64,000 nt of DNA, taken from contig CP154954.1 of NCBI GenBank assembly GCA_039621445.1, positions 37,495,703 to 37,559,702 of the forward strand. The letters are read 5' to 3'. This document shows positions 22,735 through 34,294 of the stretch, piece by piece (position 1 is the first letter of the stretch; the number at the start of each line of letters is the position of its first letter). A program made the position numbers and the translations under genes. The DNA comes from Euglena gracilis. Its lineage: Eukaryota; Euglenida; Euglenophyceae; Euglenales. The notes beneath the pieces were generated by a model that worked only from the letters and a program-made list of their open reading frames with translations, had not been told where the DNA came from and searched no databases.

Positions 22735-23768
22735 GTCCCAAACAGAGTGGTCACAGGGGTTCAATGAAAAAAAAATTGTGGCCTAAAATACTTGTTCAAT
22801 GGGGATCAATAATTGTGTCCAAAGTATCCGGAGGGACAACAAAATTGGCCAGGAGGGATCTTCATTTTGTCCTTGAGTGTCCGCAAGCTGTAAAGGCGCA
22901 TGCAGCCGAAGGAGCCAGTCCACTACCCCCCCCCCCCCTGGGTGCTTGGCCCGGGCCTTGATTGAAAGTAAGCCTGGGGGCTCAACCTTCGGGCTGAATT
23001 TTGCATGTTAAAACATTCGGGGGCAATTTGAAGGCATTCGAAGAATGGCTGGGAAGAAGATCCAACACATTTTGAAATGCCTTGGCTAAATCTCCTTGGA
23101 ACTGTGTGTGGCCAGTGCAAAAAAAACAACCTATGTTCCAAAAAAGTGCAGTTGACAGAGGAGGGTGTCAACGACACGCTGTGTCAATGACATGGGGGGG
23201 TTTAGGGAGGGGGGGGCAACCACCCGGGGGAGGGCAAGAGCCAAGGGGGGGAAGAACTGACACTCCCAAATTTGATGGAAATTAAAAACAAAATCAACAA
23301 AAAATACAGCAGGAATGGTCCAAATAGAAGCACACCCCCTGCTACCAGAGGCGGCAGTCTGCCATACTGCGCTTTTATCGAAGGGGGGGGGGGTGTTTGG
23401 AAAGAAGGGCAGTGGACCTCACTGACAACCTCCACCTCACTTGCCACTTTCAAATCAAACTGGGGTCACATCTAGGTGAGTTAAGCAACATGGTGCGCAT
23501 GAGGCATACGGAAAATGTTAGCAAGCACCTTGGTATTTTTGGACAAACACTGACAAAAACCAGGTATGAAAGTGAACCAGATGAATATGCATTCCTGTGC
23601 AAACAACAAAGCAAATATAAAGAGGTTAGAAATGCATAAATCACAGAACTTTTTTTGCAGCGGCAGACAAACAACAGGTGAGAATGCAAACGAGGACAGG
23701 ATAAGATTTGCATGTCACAAATTCCTGAACACGATAAAAACCTCCTCCTGTTGTCCAATCACTGGGAT
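22735..23768. other. Intergenic stretch with a possible minus-strand exon
   Basis: About 23080-22985 (minus) reads FQGDLAKAFQNVLDLLPSHS... after a pyrimidine-AG acceptor, but a second frame is also open across the region, so no gene is called. 22800-22920 is a dispersed repeat related to 35395-35540 (GGATCAATAATTGTGTCC). Confidence 0.3.
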
Positions 23769-24309
23769 CAGGGGTTTTCTTAAGGACCCGGGGGGGGGGG
23801 GGTCCAGCCTCCGGCTGGCAAAACGGCTGCTGGCTGGAAATGAGCTGCTGGCTGGACCCCCCCCCAGGGATGGATGGGAAGCCTTGAGGGGGGGGGGTCG
23901 GACCCGGGGGGGGGTGGGTCGGACCCCCCCCCTCCTACCTCGAAACTGAGGGGGGGGGGGCGAATTTTTTTTGATTTCATGGACGGGCAAAGGGCCGGAA
24001 ATCGGGTCGGAATCGGTCAAAAAACCCTGATTTTTCTTCGAAAATCGATCCAAAAATGCTCATTTTTTGAATTTTTTTGAACATGTTTTTGGGGAAAACA
24101 CCAACACATCAAAAAAAATGGGCAATATGTCCAAAAGTCAGCAAAAGGGGTGTGTTTTGCTCATTTTCCGGTGCGCAGCGCCGGAAGAAAATTTTCTGGT
24201 ATTTTTGGCACCTGCCAAGGAGGGGGGGTGAGGGGGTCCGGACCCCCCCTCCCAACATCTAGGGGGGGGGGTGGTCCGGACCAGGTTTTGAATACCGGGG
24301 GGGGGAAAA

Positions 24310-24830
24310 AACCTGACCGGGAACAATTGCCGACGGGAAAAATTCTGCCGGGAAAAATCCTGGACGAATCCTTAAAATGCCGGGAAAAATCCTGGACGCT
24401 CGCTTAAACCTGGTGGGAAAAAATATTGGACAGCTGCAAAAAAAAAACCCCGCAAAGGCGCCGACCATCAATTGAATGAGAAAGCATGGCTGCGCTTGGT
24501 GAAACCAAAAAAAAAGGGTACATTCCACCGGGGTGATAAAACCGCCTTGTTGACAGACATGAAGCGGTTTCCGGTGCACAACTTATGCACAGGGTCTTTT
24601 TTGGGCCGATTTTTGAGAGGAAGAAATATTCCTGCTGCAAATCGGCGCGCAGCGCCAAAGATTTTTTGGGGGGGTCATTCACTGGAGGAAATTGGACTTT
24701 CCTTAAATCTGCCGGGAAAAATCCTGGACGAATCCTTAAAAAGGCGGGAAAAATCCTGGACAAAATTTCGTCCAGAATTTTTCCCACAACATTTTTTCCC
24801 GCACAAGTTTTTTCCCCCCCCGGTAGTGCT
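24310..24830. repeat. Dispersed and tandem GGGAAAAATCCTGGACGAATCC motif
   Basis: The phrase GCCGGGAAAAATCCTGGACG recurs at about 24348, 24380, 24712 and 24742, partly in tandem. An inverted variant (CGTCCAGAATTTTTCCC) lies at 24768-24784. It lies inside the 23769-26957 element. Confidence 0.6.
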
Positions 24831-24934
24831 GAGCTCTTGATAAGCGCGCACCCACCCCTTCATTGACCCCTCCATACATACCGGCACACCCCATGGAGCT
24901 CTTTTGACTGAAATCCATGTGTTTTGTGCCAGAA

Positions 24935-25690
24935 ACAGGGCGCTGGCGGGTCGAAAAACGCTCGTATTCGGCTCGAAAACAGTTTCTCTGGGTGCGGGAG
25001 GCCAAAAAACATCGTTTCGGGCAAAAAAATTTTTTCGATTTTTTTCGATTTTTTTGACCCGGTTGACCCAAAGTCAATGGGTCGGCGGCCCAAAACGGGG
25101 CGCTGGCGGGTCGAAAAACGCTCGTTTTCGGCTCGAAAACAGTTTTTCCGGGTCCGGGAGGCCAAAAAACATCGTTTTGGGCAAAAAAAATTTTTTCGAT
25201 TTTTTTGACTTTTTTGATCCGGTTTTGACCCAAAGTCAATGGGTCGGCGGCCCAAAACGGGGCGCTGGCGGGTCGAAAAACGCTCGTTTTCGGCTCAAAA
25301 ACAGTTTTTCCAGGTCCGGGAGGCCAAAAAACATCGTTTTGGGCAAAAAAAATTTTTTCGATTTTTTTTGACTTTTTTGACCCGGTTTTGACCCAAAATC
25401 AATGGGTCGGCGGCCCAAAACGGGGCGCCGGCGGGTCGAAAAACGCTCGTTTTCGGCTCAAAAACAGTTTTTCCGGGTCCGGGAGGCCAAAAAACATCGT
25501 TTCGGGCAAAATTTTTTTTTTCGATTTTTCTCGACTTTTTTGACCCGGTTTTGACCCAAAGTCAATGGGTCGGCGGCCCAAAATGGGGCGCCGGCGGGTC
25601 GAAAAACGCCCGTTTTCGGCTCAAAAACAAATTTTCCGGGTCCGGGAGGCCAACAAACATCAAAAAAAAAATTTCCGATTTTTTCGACTT
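24935..25690. repeat. Satellite-like tandem array, about 163-bp unit, 4-5 copies
   Basis: TGGGTCGGCGGCCCAAAA recurs at about 25078, 25240, 25403 and 25567. Each unit carries GGCGGGTCGAAAAACGCTCG, a GGGAGGCCAA box and a poly-A/T TTTTTTCGATTTTTT box. The first and last copies are partial. Copies differ by only a few bases, which suggests recent amplification. Confidence 0.9.
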
Positions 25691-25694
25691 TTTT

Positions 25695-26140
25695 TGGCCG
25701 AAAACGGCTAAGGCGAACAGAGGGAAAAGTGTACAAAATGCCCTAAAATGGCCTAAATTGGCCGAAAACCGGCCGTATCTCGGGCTGGGCGGGGAGTTGT
25801 GGGGAAACCAAAATCCCAGTAGATAGAGCGTTCCAAGGGCTTTAATTTATGTCTCCGGACATTTCCTTTGATTTTGCATCATTTTGGAGAAATTTTGAAA
25901 ACATCGATTTTTTGACCCCCCCACCCCCCGAAAACGGCTAAGCCGAACAGAGGAAAAGTGTACAAAACGGCCATCCGGGCCGAAAACGGCCGTATCTCGG
26001 GCTAGGCGGGGAGTTGCGGGGAAATCAAAATACCGGTAGATGGGGCGTTCCAAGGGCTTCAAATTAGGTCTCCGGACATTTCCTTTGATTTGGCTTCATT
26101 TTGGAGATATTTTGAAAGTTGACATTTTTGGGCCGAAACG
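25695..26140. repeat. Direct repeat, two copies, about 230-bp unit
   Basis: CCGAAAACGGCTAAG...CCGTATCTCGGGCT...GTTCCAAGGGCTT...TCTCCGGACATTTCC appears at about 25696-25925 and again at about 25928-26140. Divergence is moderate and there is no coding potential. Confidence 0.8.
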
Positions 26141-26965
26141 GCAGAGTCCAAAGGGGGGGGGGGCTTATCCAGGGGGGGGGGCGGGTAAATCCTACCGAGT
26201 TTGGACCCCTTCGCGCGTGAATAACTCGGGCCTGGCGGGGAGTTGGGGGTCAAACCCAGGTGATTCGGAAACGAGGAATCCAGTCGCTCGCGACTGAAAA
26301 AAAAAATTCCGGGAACGGGGCCGGGATGATGGTGATAATCCGTCGGTTCCCGAGGTGGCCCCGACCCGGGGGGGGGGCCCCGGGGGGGGGGGGGGGGCGG
26401 GGGGAGGGGGGGGGGTCGAGGGGGGGGTTTCGCCAGGGGTAAGCTTCGCTCTTACCCATAAAGGGATAAGAGCTCAGCGACCCCCCCCTACCACCTTACC
26501 CCCCAGGGGGGGGGGTGGTCGGGCCCCCCCCCCCCTACCACCTACCTCAATACCGAAGGGCTTCCCATCCATCCCCCCCCTGGGGGGATAGGGGGGGAGG
26601 GGGGGTCCGGGGATGGAGGGGGCTGGGCTGGGCTGTGTCGATGAAAAACAAAAATTTCTAGACAATTTTGCCATTTTCGACATTTTGATGAATGGAGCTA
26701 GATCAAGGCTGGGGGGCTGTGATGGAGGAAGGTGTGATGAGGGGGGAAAATGCAGGGATAGGTGAGCTGGGCAGCCTGGTTGGTTGGCCAGCCTGTGGCC
26801 GGCTGGCCTGGCCTCCGGCTGGACCCGACTTTATTTCACCGACCCCCCCTGGGGGGGACTCCCAGCCCCGATTTGGGCTGCTGGCTGGATTTGAGCTGCT
26901 GGCTGGCTGGACCCCTCCCCGGGGGATGGGGTACCCTCCGGCTTAAGAAAACCCCTGACTAGGAT

Positions 26966-27763
26966 CCTGAAGTCTGTGCGACGTGGGGGGGGGTCATAAT
27001 TTTTTTGGTTTGGACCTGGGGAGTCCCCCCCCCCCAGGGCTTTGCAGGTCCCCCGCCAGAGGCAGGGTTTGGGCCATTTTTGGCCTTCTTCGTGCTCAAA
27101 AAATTTTTGAACCCAAAATTGACACCCCAAAAACTTGTCACCTGGATCCCCCCCACACCCTGGTCTTTAACATCTGGTCTGGTCTGGTCTGGTCTGCACG
27201 CTCTGACGAGGAGAAGAAGTGGTGTTCACTGGGATGGTCATGGGGCAAAGGAGGGGAGAAAACCCTAGCCTGCGTAGACAATGCCAGGGACACATAGCTG
27301 GTCACTCTGCGGCACCAAGAGACACCAGACATTCTGGAGCTGATCCGATAAATGCTGCACTTCGCAAACCAAACAAAAGCAATCAGAAACTCAAATGTTG
27401 GTAGCATTTCCAAAGAGTATTCAAGAGAGGCACCTCAAAGCAAATCAATTTTTTTTGAATCCCCCTCGGGTACCAGGGGCAGGGTTCGACGTAAAGGGAA
27501 TTGGGGTTGGACCTCCCTCCAATCTGGGGGAGGGGCTGCCAGGGCCGCCACATGTTCAGGGGGGACGCCCAGGGTGGTCCCTGAGAAAAAAAATTTCCAT
27601 CCCAGCAGATTCAATGAAAAATGCTCAAGGGTGGTCCCTGACGTCCTTATCAAGCGCCCTGGGGTCAAACACCAGAGCAGGGTTCGATACAAAAGCAAAA
27701 ATGGACTTTTGGGTAGATTTTTGGCCGGTTTTGATGAGCAATATTTCTCGCCGGGCCGAAAAT
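26966..27763. other. Non-coding stretch
   Basis: No gene or complete element could be supported. A (TCTGG) microsatellite (GGTCTGGTCTGGTCTGGTCT) lies at about 27176-27199. Confidence 0.4.
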
Positions 27764-28176
27764 CAGTTAACCCCCCCCAAATAATACCCCCCGGGGTGTT
27801 ATTTTTTCGCCCGAAGTCCCGGCCCGAGGGGGGTATTATTTGGGGGGGGGGGGTGTTATTTCCCAAAAATTTTCGAAATTTTTTCAAGTTCTGTAGGAGC
27901 AAAAAGAGCAAAAATAGCGCCAAAACCCCCCTTTGGGGTCATTTTTTGTACTTTCTCATGAAATTTAGCATTCTTTGGAGGTCAGATAATTGATTTTTTT
28001 CGCAATTTGTTGTAAGAGATTGTGAATTTTACCAACATTTTCAGGTCAAAAATCCGGGCCTTTGGCCCGAAACCGGGGGGGGGGGGGTATTATTTCGGCG
28101 GCCGAAGTCGGACCCCGAGGGGGGGTATTATTTGGGGTGGTATTATTTGGGGGGGGGGGTATTATTTGGGTTTACC
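27764..28176. mobile_element. Inverted-repeat element with CCCAAATAATACC ends, copy 1
   Basis: The ends AACCCCCCCCAAATAATACC and GGTATTATTTGGGTTTAC are inverted. Next to them are GCCCGAAGTCCCGGCCCGAG at the left and GGCCGAAGTCGGACCCCGAG at the right. The core contains a conserved segment ending ATTTTTTGTACTTTCTCATG. Related copies are at 37045-37990 (opposite orientation) and 41163-42880, both carrying insertions. There is no coding content. Confidence 0.65.
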
Positions 28177-29286
28177 CAGATCGCGCCACTGTCAGGTGGG
28201 GGGAGTATCTACTCCCCAGGATCATTGCAAAAAGCCTGAAATGGGAACATTTTTCTCGTGAACAAATGAAATCATTCAGTGTCTTTTGTGCACGTGGGCG
28301 GCAAATGGTGGATCAATCCAATACCAAAATGACAAAAAGAAAATATGGCTTTGACACATACCCCAGATTCTTCTTTGTTTGTTTTCAGCATATATTGTCC
28401 CCCACATGTTTTGGGAATGTTCACTTGACAGGGGGGAACCAGCAATGTAGGCCAAACAAGAGGTTTTGTTTGGACCAAATTTTGCAAAAAGCTTTTGCCA
28501 AAACTTTCCAGAAAATATCAACATGCCCCATTGATATGGGGCAGGTTTTGAAACAACATAATCCAATGATATTTGCATCTGCGGCATTTTATTTTGAAAC
28601 CGGTTATTCCAAAAACCCAGATTTCCCAAAAACCTCAAAATTTGCACAAAAACAATTTGTTCCCGGGGAATGACTCCGTTTGGTGCATCTTCTTTGAACT
28701 ATCACATACTCCTTCAAAACTATTATTTATAACTTTTGTATTTTTTCTGCTTGAAGGAGCAATGCACATTATGGGGATGGATGTGAAATGCTGCCAAAAA
28801 GTATTGAAAAGCCATGCTTGCATCGGTGTAAATGGAGCAAGATGCCCAGTTGAATAGAACTGGAAAGCAAATAGCCTTGATGGGATGAGACAAGAAGAGG
28901 AACAAAACTGCTGTTGCATACACACCACAACCCTCTTCCTTCCACTCTCCGGACCGGCACGCGCGTGTTCCAAAGATGATTCTAACTTTTGTGGCGTTTT
29001 ATCTCAGCATTGTCTTGTTCCCCCCCCAATTATTCCTGGAATATGTGGATACACCAGGAGAGGAAACATAAACACCTCAGAATGCAATTCAAAACAAGCA
29101 AAATGTGCAAAAAAAACACAAAACACAAAAAAAAATGCAAAAGGGCACAAAATCATTCAGGGATTTCTTGGGGATGCACACTTTTCGACTCAAGAACATT
29201 TTCACCTACGCCAGAAAAATTTAAGATTCTTGCAACACAATGCATATTGATCAATGCATTCATTGAAAATTTCATTCACACCATTC
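28177..29286. other. AT-richer intergenic stretch, coding status unclear
   Basis: A plus-strand frame is open from about 28190 to 28673 (ending PNKRFCLDQILQKAFAKTFQ ... KQFVPGE). It is Lys/Phe/Gln-rich as expected from composition alone, and a minus frame is also open. No motif was found. Confidence 0.25.
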
Positions 29287-29670
29287 TAAACCCCCCCTAA
29301 TAAGTGCACGGGTGCGCGCATTTTAAGGTAGTTTCGGACCCGAAGGGGTGCGCACTTATTAGGGCAGTGCGCACTGTTTAGGGCAAAGCCGAAAATACTC
29401 TCGTTTCCCCCACTCTTTTTCAATTTTCTCCCATTTTGTGATTTCAAGCTATGAGTCGCGTGATTATGTCTCAAATTTGGGCAGACGATAGAAATATTTG
29501 GTTTAGAAAGACAATTCTGAGAATTGTGTGTGCTTTCCAACCTGAGATGTTACCGTGATTTCTCCTTGGGGAGTTCACTTTCTAGGGAGGTAATTTCGGA
29601 ACCTTGGGGGAGCACTTATTAGGGAACTGCGCACGATTGGGGAACCGCGCACTTATTAGGGGGGGGTTTA
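29287..29670. mobile_element. Inverted-repeat element with CCCCTAATAAGTGC ends
   Basis: The left end TAAACCCCCCCTAATAAGTG and the right end CACTTATTAGGGGGGGGTTTA are inverted. Both are bordered inside by further TTATTAGGG and GCGCAC boxes (29350, 29606, 29640). It is about 380 bp and non-coding. No convincing target-site duplication is seen. Confidence 0.6.
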
Positions 29671-31555
29671 CCAAAAAACATTGCATAGAAATATGAGCCA
29701 AAAAATGTTTTGCACATTTTTTTTAAAACAAAAATGCGCAAAAATGTGCAAAAAATGTCCGTTATTAAAAAAATCAGCACAAAAAGTCAAAAAAAATCAT
29801 GCAAAAATAACACAAAAAGAAACACCAAGAGGAAAGTTACCAAAAGGAAGCATGGTCCAATCCAGCTAAAATCCAGGTCAGTTGGACCGATTTTGTTTTG
29901 AAATAAACCCCCCAGAAAACTATTCAAAATGGCCATTTTTTTGTGCTTTGCGGTGCTTTGCGCTTTTCCAGCCACTCCAAGTTTATTTCAGCAGATCCTG
30001 GAGGGTGGTCTTCAGCCTGGCTAGGAGCTGAAGAATGTTGCCTGGCTGGACGCCCCCCTCCCCTGGAGGCAGGGTCAGTTCCATGCCCTCCCAAAACGTG
30101 TTGCTGCCCAAACACCCTTTGCTTTGGACTGCTGAACAGGAATTAAAATTAAAACCCATTTTTCTGGGCCCGCGGCCTGTCTTGATTTCTACTGACTTAA
30201 ACGGAATTCAAACTGAAATTGTTTAGGTCAGTCAATTTCCATTCAGGCGCCGTTTAGGTCAGTCGATTTCCATTCAATTGAAATCTGTTGCTGGTCAGAT
30301 TCGGAATTTTTGGTGAAATTTTGGACGTTTTGTATTTCCACGTTTTTGGTCCTGTGGGGTTCTGGAAACTATTTGGACCGACAAAGGCTGAATTTTGCAG
30401 TCAGATGATCATAACTGGCTGAACTCAGGATGTCCATTTTCATTTTCTGGAAATTCAGAATAAACATTTCTGTACAATTTGGCCAGATTCAGCTGTCATC
30501 ACTGGTCGTCTGAAAGAGAATCTTTTGATCGAGGGGTGATTTTGCAACTGTTAAAACCTGTTTTCTGGGACTGACGCCTGTCTTGCAATTCTACTGACAT
30601 TAAGGGGTTTCAGGCTGAAATTGTTTTGTCGATCCCGATCTCAATGGTCTAAACTCAGAATTTAAATTTCATTGGTCAAGAATTTGGGGAAATCTGGGTT
30701 TTGCCAAAAAATGCCCAAAATAGAACAAAAAAGGTTGGTCGATTTCCAAGACATTGGAATCTGTTTAGGTCAATCGATTTCCATTCAGGCGCCCGTATAG
30801 GTCGGTCGATTTCCATTCAGGCGCCCGTTAATGGGCCAAAAACCACTTTTTTTTTTTGGCTATTTCCGTCCACGCGGTTCGGTCAAATGAAATTCAAGAC
30901 AGGCGTGCGGGCCCAGACAAAATAGGTTTTAGAAAAATCGACCGACATTAACCAGGTCACCCAAGCCACTTTTGACAACCCCTGGCCGACCCCCCCTGGG
31001 GGGGGGGGTTGGGCTCAAAACCAGTCAGTCAACCCCCAGGGGTTGGCCAGTGCTTCAGCAATTGACTGCATCCAACCCAATTAGAAAAAAAACTTATGAG
31101 TCACTTTGTGTGTGAAAAAACAAACAAAACTGAGAACCTTAGACAGAAAAAATTAAGCAGAAACATAAGGGAAATGATGTGAGACCTTGGAATAAGCACC
31201 CTGGGTGAAAAATCACAAAATGCCATCAATATACACTTCTGTCTGTTCTGTCAGAGAGAACAGCGGTTTTGAAGAAATGCTGCAAATGCAGGCAAGCAAA
31301 GCATGAGGTCCTTGAGGGGGAAAACACAGCCGACAGCCTCAAAAAATACTCAAAACTGAAAGATCAGCTTCGTCTTTGTCGCTGCTCACTGTTTCTCCTT
31401 CTGCTTGTGGAAAGTGATATCCAATGACCTGCCATCTAATGGAAATCCATTGAGTGCCTCAAGTGAGGCCAAGCTTTGACTTAGAACAGCACACAAAATT
31501 AAACCGCCAAGCATAAAGAACTCATAGAATACCTCCAAATAATCCACCTCTGAAC
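29671..31555. other. Non-coding stretch with interspersed CAGGCGCC repeats
   Basis: The phrase GTCGATTTCCATTCAGGCGC occurs at about 30235-30252 (partial), 30770-30800 and 30803-30826. It is the same repeat family as at 55998-57000. No ORF could be supported. Confidence 0.5.
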
Positions 31556-31857
31556 CAGGGGTTTTTTGAAGACCGGGGGGGGGAGGGGGGTCCCCCCCAC
31601 CCACCCACCCCCCTGGGGGGGCCCCCCGGGGGGGGGGAGGGGGTCCCGGGGGACCCACAAAAAATGGCCGAAAAATCGCGAAAAGTGCTAAAAATAGAAT
31701 TTTTTCGGCGCCTGCGGCGCCGAAAAGTATATCCCACCCCCCTCCGGGGGGACCCCCCCCTCCGGGGGGACCCCCCCCGGGGGGGGGGGGTCCGGCGGAC
31801 CCACCCACCCTACCCCCCCCCTCCCCCCCCGGGGGTCCAAACTTAAAAAAATCCCTG
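31556..31857. mobile_element. hAT-like MITE, CAG...CTG ends, perfect 8-bp TSD
   Basis: It starts CAGGGGTTTTTTGAAGACC and ends ACTTAAAAAAATCCCTG (302 bp). CTCTGAAC occurs on both sides (31548-31555 and 31858-31865). The interior is nearly the same as in the 22452 and 34034 copies, including the TTTTCGGCGCC/GGCGCCGAAAA hairpin at about 31700-31724. Confidence 0.87.
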
Positions 31858-34033
31858 CTCTGAACACAACCAAACAAATCTCCATATAAAATAATTACTC
31901 TCACAAACCGAAATAAACATACATCCATTTTCCTTGCTTCCTTTCCATCTATGTGGCATGGGATATTGTGAAAATTGCACCTTTGTCTCACAATTTTTCA
32001 TATTTGCTCATTTTATGATGTTTGTTTTCATATTTTTGTGAGTTTTCAATCTGTTTCAAAATTGGGGGTTTTTCCTGTTTTCTCCCTCAGCATGAGATTT
32101 GTCAAAAAAAACCTTTTTTTGCTTCTGGAAAAAATTTTCTTCATTTTTTCCCTTTGTGCTGAAGACAATGGCTATCAAGCTGTGACGGGCTTGACTTTTA
32201 ATGAAATAAATGTCGCTGAAACAGTGAAATTAACTCAAAGAGAAAGACATTGACTTCAATTCTGAATCCACCATCAAATACCCTCAACCCCCCCAGATTG
32301 TCCCCTGCCCCAAAATGGCCATTCGGCCTGGAAGAAGTTTTGAACCCCCCGTGCCAGATTGGCAAAATTGGCCGGCGCTGGGGGGTCAGGTTGGGCCAAA
32401 CAGAGGAGGGTAAGGTTGGGGGTGGCCAAATTCGGCCCACACAGCTCCGGGAGTCAATAACCAGGGGCAGGGGGGGTCAATACCCGGGGGAGGGGATAAA
32501 CAAAACTCCTTTGGTGCCAAAAGCAACGAAAGCACCAAAATTTCCGACAACAACAAAATAAAGAGTAAAGCTTGGGACAAAATCAAAAAGAATTATTGCC
32601 CCAACTACCAATGACTGTTTAAAAAGAATACTCAAACAAGAAACAATAAATCTTGAGCGACAAAAGAAAAATGTGCAAAATTGGGTGGTCCATGGTGGTC
32701 CATAACATGTGGAGCGACGCGCCAGGAGGTGAGAAATTTTGGTCCAGCGTTCGCGCAGGACCTGAAATGGTTTGATTTTGGGCCCCCTTCCTTATGTGAA
32801 AGCCCCAATTGCGTACATTTTATTCTTCTGGAACAAGGCGCTGCAATTGCAAAAAAAAAAACCCGAAATTTCCCCTCAATTTTTTTTGTATTCACAGAAG
32901 CGAAGCAGGAAATATAGGGATTCTCTCCAGCCGGATGTTTTCGAAGGGCCTCAAGGGGTTTTAAAGTTTGGAGAGGGGGTCAGGGCAGGTTTCTTGTTCG
33001 GATTTTCAAATATGAGACCCCACTTCCAGCCTTCACTTTGCCTTGTTTTCTTTTTCTTGTCAAAAATCAGGCCACCGAGAAGAGGACATATAGTCGACAG
33101 TGGCAAGACCTTATCCGCATTGGCTAAGCTGATCTCGACATTCCCTCGAAATCTTGGCTGAAAAAAAACAACCCACCTGGATTTGGGCCTTTTTGCCTGT
33201 TTCTGGGTTCCCGCCGGGTCCAGCCCAGTAGCTGGTAGGACCTCCCCTGGATCTCCTCCTCCCCGAGGGGTGGCAGAGCCTAACACCTTTTTCCAGCCAT
33301 CCATTCCCTGACAGAAACCCAGGGACAACTGCCCAGGGACATTCAAATTCCATCATTTTGCGGGGTTTTTTGGAAATTTCAGCATTTTGGCGGATTTGCA
33401 CTTTTCCACCAGAATCCCAAGACAACCTAAGATTGCGCGATCCAGTTCAGTTTGCCCAGTCAGATTGTTGCAGGTGAACAGAAACCCCCAAAAAAGTTTC
33501 AAAAAGGCTACTTTGGTCATTTTGATTCCTTTTTTCAGTTGAATCCAGCTTCGGCAGGCTGCAAAAAGTTTATTGCCGCTCGACCCCTTGGGGGCAGGAA
33601 GGCCTGGTGGGGGGGGGGGTCGGACCCCCCCACCCCGGAGGTGGGGGGGGGGGGCCGAAAATGTTGCTTTAGAAGAGGTTGCTTGTACCCTGGAGTTTGC
33701 TGTCAGAGAAAAATTTTGGAAGAGGATGTCTAGTGTGGCCATCTGTGTGAATGTTTGACATTCCAATGCGAGACATTGAGGAACAGCTTTGGAGCAGTTA
33801 TTTGGAAGATTCCTTCGCCTCCCATTTGTGAAACTTTGAGAGATAGCTTTGCCCCACTTTTTGGATGGAAGATGCGAAGTCATCTTGTACGATTAATATG
33901 CAGACCCTTGAAGACATTCCCACCAACTCCATGTGAATCTTAACATCTGCTGTGAAATTTTCAGTTCCTTGGTTCAGATTGTTTCAGACAGGTTTCCCTG
34001 CAAAATTGTCCATCAGGGCCTAAATTTCATGGG
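31858..34033. other. Non-coding stretch
   Basis: No gene could be supported. Several frames are open for 80-130 codons but have skewed composition and overlap each other on both strands. Confidence 0.4.
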
Positions 34034-34286
34034 CAGGGGTTTTTTTAAGACCGGGGGGGGGGTCCCCCCACCCACCCACCCCCTGGGGGGGGGGGGGTCC
34101 CGGGGGACCCACAAAAAATGGCCGAAAAAACGCGAAAAGTGCTAAAAAAATAGCACTTTTTCAGCGCCTTCGGCGCCAAAAAGTATATCCCACCCCCCTC
34201 CGGGGGGACCCCCCCCGGGGGGGGGCTCGGCCGGACCCACCCACCCTACCCCCCCCCCCGGGGGTCCATGACTAAAAAAACCCCTG
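34034..34286. mobile_element. hAT-like MITE, CAG...CTG ends, perfect 8-bp TSD
   Basis: It starts CAGGGGTTTTTTTAAGACC and ends ACTAAAAAAACCCCTG (253 bp). TTCATGGG occurs on both sides (34026-34033 and 34287-34294). It has the same interior as the 22452 and 31556 copies, with a variant hairpin (CAGCGCCTTCGGCGCC) near 34163-34178. Confidence 0.87.
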
Positions 34287-34294
34287 TTCATGGG

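Larger units (their letters stand above)
23769..26957. mobile_element. 3.2-kb non-autonomous element, 16-bp perfect TIRs, 8-bp TSD (7/8)
   Basis: The ends are CAGGGGTTTTCTTAAG and its exact complement CTTAAGAAAACCCCTG. The flanks are ACTGGGAT (23761-23768) and ACTAGGAT (26958-26965), an 8-bp duplication with one difference. The inside is non-coding and contains tandem arrays (24935-25690 and 25695-26140), a GCGC hairpin near 24165-24185, and G/C runs. It is much larger than the related MITEs and appears to have grown by internal repeat amplification and insertion. Confidence 0.75.
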
